From Bradyrhizobium algeriense (GTDB lineage Bacteria; Pseudomonadota; Alphaproteobacteria; Rhizobiales; Xanthobacteraceae), in the NCBI RefSeq assembly GCF_003062295.1, contig NZ_PYCN01000019.1, forward strand, positions 1 through 64,000: a DNA stretch of 64,000 nt. Direction: 5' to 3'. This document shows positions 62,443 to 64,000 of this stretch, piece after piece. The notes under the pieces are model-generated. The model had not been told where the DNA came from and made no database searches. It saw only the letters and a list, made by a program, of their open reading frames with translations. How positions within the stretch are numbered: position 1 is the first letter of the stretch; the number at the start of each line of letters is the position of its first letter. A program made the position numbers and the translations under genes.

Positions 62443-63777
62443 ATGCATCCGCGGGATCAGACCATTTTTGCATTGTCGTCGGGCCGGCCACCGAGCGCGA
62501 TCGCGTTGGTGCGCGTCTCGGGTTCGCAGGCCGGAAAGATCGTGACGGCGCTTGCCGGCAAATTGCCGTCGCCGCGAGTGGCCACCCGTGCGCTGCTTGG
62601 GGATGTCGGCCAGCGGCCGATCGACGATGCGGTGGTGTTGTGGTTTCCGGGTCCGGCCAGCGCGACAGGAGAAGACGTCGCGGAATTTCATGTTCATGGC
62701 GGACGCGCGGTGCTGGCGGCTTTGTTCGCGGCGCTGTCCGGATTCGAAGATGTTCGCCCGGCCGAGCCCGGCGAATTTACCCGGCGCGCTTTCGAGAATG
62801 GCAAGCTCGATCTGACGGAGGCCGAAGGTCTCGACGATCTCATCCATGCTGACACAGATCGGCAGCGGCGCCAGGCGCTGCGCCAGTTGAAGGGACTGCT
62901 CGGCGACAGGGCGCGCGATTGGCGCGCGCGGATCATCGAAGCGGCTGCTTTGATCGAGGCCGGGATTGATTTTTCGGACGAGGGCGACGTGCCAGCGGAA
63001 TTGATCGCGCCGGCGCTCGCGAAGGTCAAAGCGCTGCTGGTCGAGATCGAGGAAGTCCTGGCCGGGCAGGGGCGGAGCGAGCAGCTTCGCGATGGCCTCG
63101 TCGTTGCGATCGCGGGGCCGCCGAATGTTGGCAAGTCGACGCTGATGAATCAGCTCGCGCGCCGTGAGGTCGCGATCGTGTCGCCGCATGCCGGCACCAC
63201 GCGCGATGTCATCGAGGTGCAGCTCGATCTCGACGGCTATCCGGTGACGGTGATCGACACCGCGGGCATTCGTGAGACGGACGATCCAGTCGAGCAGGAG
63301 GGCGTCCGTCGTGCCCGGGCGCGTGCGGCGGATGCGGACCTCGTGCTGTGGCTGGCCGACTCTCTGCAGACGGCGTTCGATCACGATGGAGCCGCGCCAA
63401 TATGGAGAGTGCGAAATAAGATCGATCTCGAAGCAGCTCGGCCATTGGCCGAGGCTGGCGCGCCGGGCCTAAGGAGTTTTGATATTTCGGCGAGCCGCGG
63501 CGATGGCGTGCCGGAGCTGATCGCGGCATTGGTTGATTTCGCCCAGCGCTACTTTGGCGGCACCGAGGGCGGACTGATCAGCCGAACCCGGCAACGGAAA
63601 CTCTTGCAGGAGACGGCGACTTCGTTACAGCGCTGTCTCGCGGTGGTCGGGGAGGGCGAGGAGCTGGCGGCGGAAGAACTCCGGATGGCGGCACTCTCCC
63701 TGGGAAGGCTGCTGGGCCGTGTGGACGTCGAGGACATACTCGACGTCATCTTCCGGGAGTTCTGCGTGGGTAAGTGA
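62443..63777 (+). CDS. mnmE: tRNA uridine-5-carboxymethylaminomethyl(34) synthesis GTPase MnmE
   Basis: With MnmG it modifies the wobble uridine of certain tRNAs. The 444 residues show the N-terminal folate-binding domain (AIALVRVSGSQAG), the GEFTRRAFENGKLDLTEAEG helical part, the G domain (GPPNVGKSTLMN; DTAG; NKID) and the C-terminal conserved CVGK. It precedes mnmG, with two parS sites between them. The gap from rho (about 290 bases) should contain its promoter. Confidence 0.97.
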   Translation: MHPRDQTIFALSSGRPPSAIALVRVSGSQAGKIVTALAGKLPSPRVATRALLGDVGQRPIDDAVVLWFPGPASATGEDVAEFHVHGGRAVLAALFAALSGFEDVRPAEPGEFTRRAFENGKLDLTEAEGLDDLIHADTDRQRRQALRQLKGLLGDRARDWRARIIEAAALIEAGIDFSDEGDVPAELIAPALAKVKALLVEIEEVLAGQGRSEQLRDGLVVAIAGPPNVGKSTLMNQLARREVAIVSPHAGTTRDVIEVQLDLDGYPVTVIDTAGIRETDDPVEQEGVRRARARAADADLVLWLADSLQTAFDHDGAAPIWRVRNKIDLEAARPLAEAGAPGLRSFDISASRGDGVPELIAALVDFAQRYFGGTEGGLISRTRQRKLLQETATSLQRCLAVVGEGEELAAEELRMAALSLGRLLGRVDVEDILDVIFREFCVGK

Positions 63778-63801
63778 CGTTTGCTTACCTTTCGCTAACC
63801 A

Positions 63802-63817
63802 TGTTTCACGTGAAACA
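63802..63817. other. parS centromere site 1
   Basis: A perfect TGTTTCACGTGAAACA, the ParB-binding consensus used from Bacillus to alphaproteobacteria. It lies between mnmE and mnmG, where the parAB genes usually follow. Confidence 0.92.
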
Positions 63818-63836
63818 AGATGGCTCCCCGGTCCCG

Positions 63837-63852
63837 TGTTTCACGTGAAACA
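63837..63852. other. parS centromere site 2
   Basis: A second perfect TGTTTCACGTGAAACA, 35 bases from the first, so the two lie about three helical turns apart on the same face of the DNA. Confidence 0.92.
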
Positions 63853-63907
63853 CTTTCCCCTAAACTTCTGCTTCCGGGTCTTGCGCCTTCGCGATAGAAG
63901 TCCCGGC

Positions 63908-64000
63908 ATGATCTCCCAAGCGGACTCCTTCGACGTCATCATTATTGGCGGTGGTCACGCCGGTTGCGAAGCCGCGGGCGCCGCTGCGCGGATGGGCGCC
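63908..64000 (+). CDS. mnmG: tRNA uridine-5-carboxymethylaminomethyl(34) synthesis enzyme MnmG, N-terminal part
   Basis: Only 31 codons are in the window. The sequence MISQADSFDVIIIGGGHAGC is the FAD-binding start of MnmG (GidA), with the GGGHAGCEAA Rossmann motif. The frame runs off the window. It follows the parS sites. Confidence 0.93.
   Translation, partial: MISQADSFDVIIIGGGHAGCEAAGAAARMGA

Overview
This window is chromosomal DNA from a GC-rich alphaproteobacterium, most likely Bradyrhizobium or a close relative. The evidence is the gene order dnaK-dnaJ-pmtA, a nap operon with a FixK/FNR-type box, several interspersed palindromes of a kind I know from Bradyrhizobium chromosomes, and the rho-mnmE-parS-mnmG arrangement near the replication origin. 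I see no tRNA, rRNA or CRISPR array.

Layout. Bases 1-125 hold the 5' end of an IS5-type transposase and a REP-like palindrome. Next come gpmA and dapB, then a minus-strand type I secretion operon (1868-8678): an RTX protein made almost only of calcium-binding nonapeptides, its ABC transporter and HlyD adaptor, a LuxR-type regulator and an M23 peptidase. A housekeeping stretch (9110-14771) has a DUF1330 gene, pyrF, an FMN reductase, pmtA, dnaJ and dnaK, with a sigma-32-like promoter before dnaK and an intrinsic terminator between dnaK and dnaJ. Bases 15366-20354 carry a secreted protein, an exported nicotinamidase, an AraC regulator, a VOC protein and the hrcA-grpE pair. Bases 20511-26890 carry rph, rdgB, hemW, an LppC-like lipoprotein, rsmI, yraN and gshB.

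The accessory part (26934-29667) holds a 480-residue protein with a TIR-like SHRW...WCxxE core and a membrane-anchored Pro/Ala-rich coiled-coil protein. Then come amn, an exported metallo-beta-lactamase-fold protein, a short membrane protein, comM, and a complete periplasmic nitrate reductase operon napE-F-D-A-B-C (34833-39256) whose NapF is short, followed by a dense block of palindromic repeats. After a hybrid histidine kinase come coaA and the his cluster (hisE, hisF, hisA, hisH, DUF2628, hisB), then hslV, small genes and hslU, then a membrane protein, an Smr-domain protein, mltA, a Tim44-like gene and secB.

The right end (56922-64000) looks like the origin neighbourhood: dnaQ, coaE, a maf-type gene and a DUF299 kinase/phosphorylase run leftward. 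A 443-bp non-coding segment with clustered GANTC sites, DnaA-box-like sequences and an AT-rich patch follows. hemJ, rho, mnmE, two perfect parS sites and the start of mnmG run rightward. The best candidates for something undescribed are the TIR-like protein, the putative origin, the short NapF, and a pentapeptide-repeat pattern hidden in an alternative frame of the proline-rich membrane protein gene.
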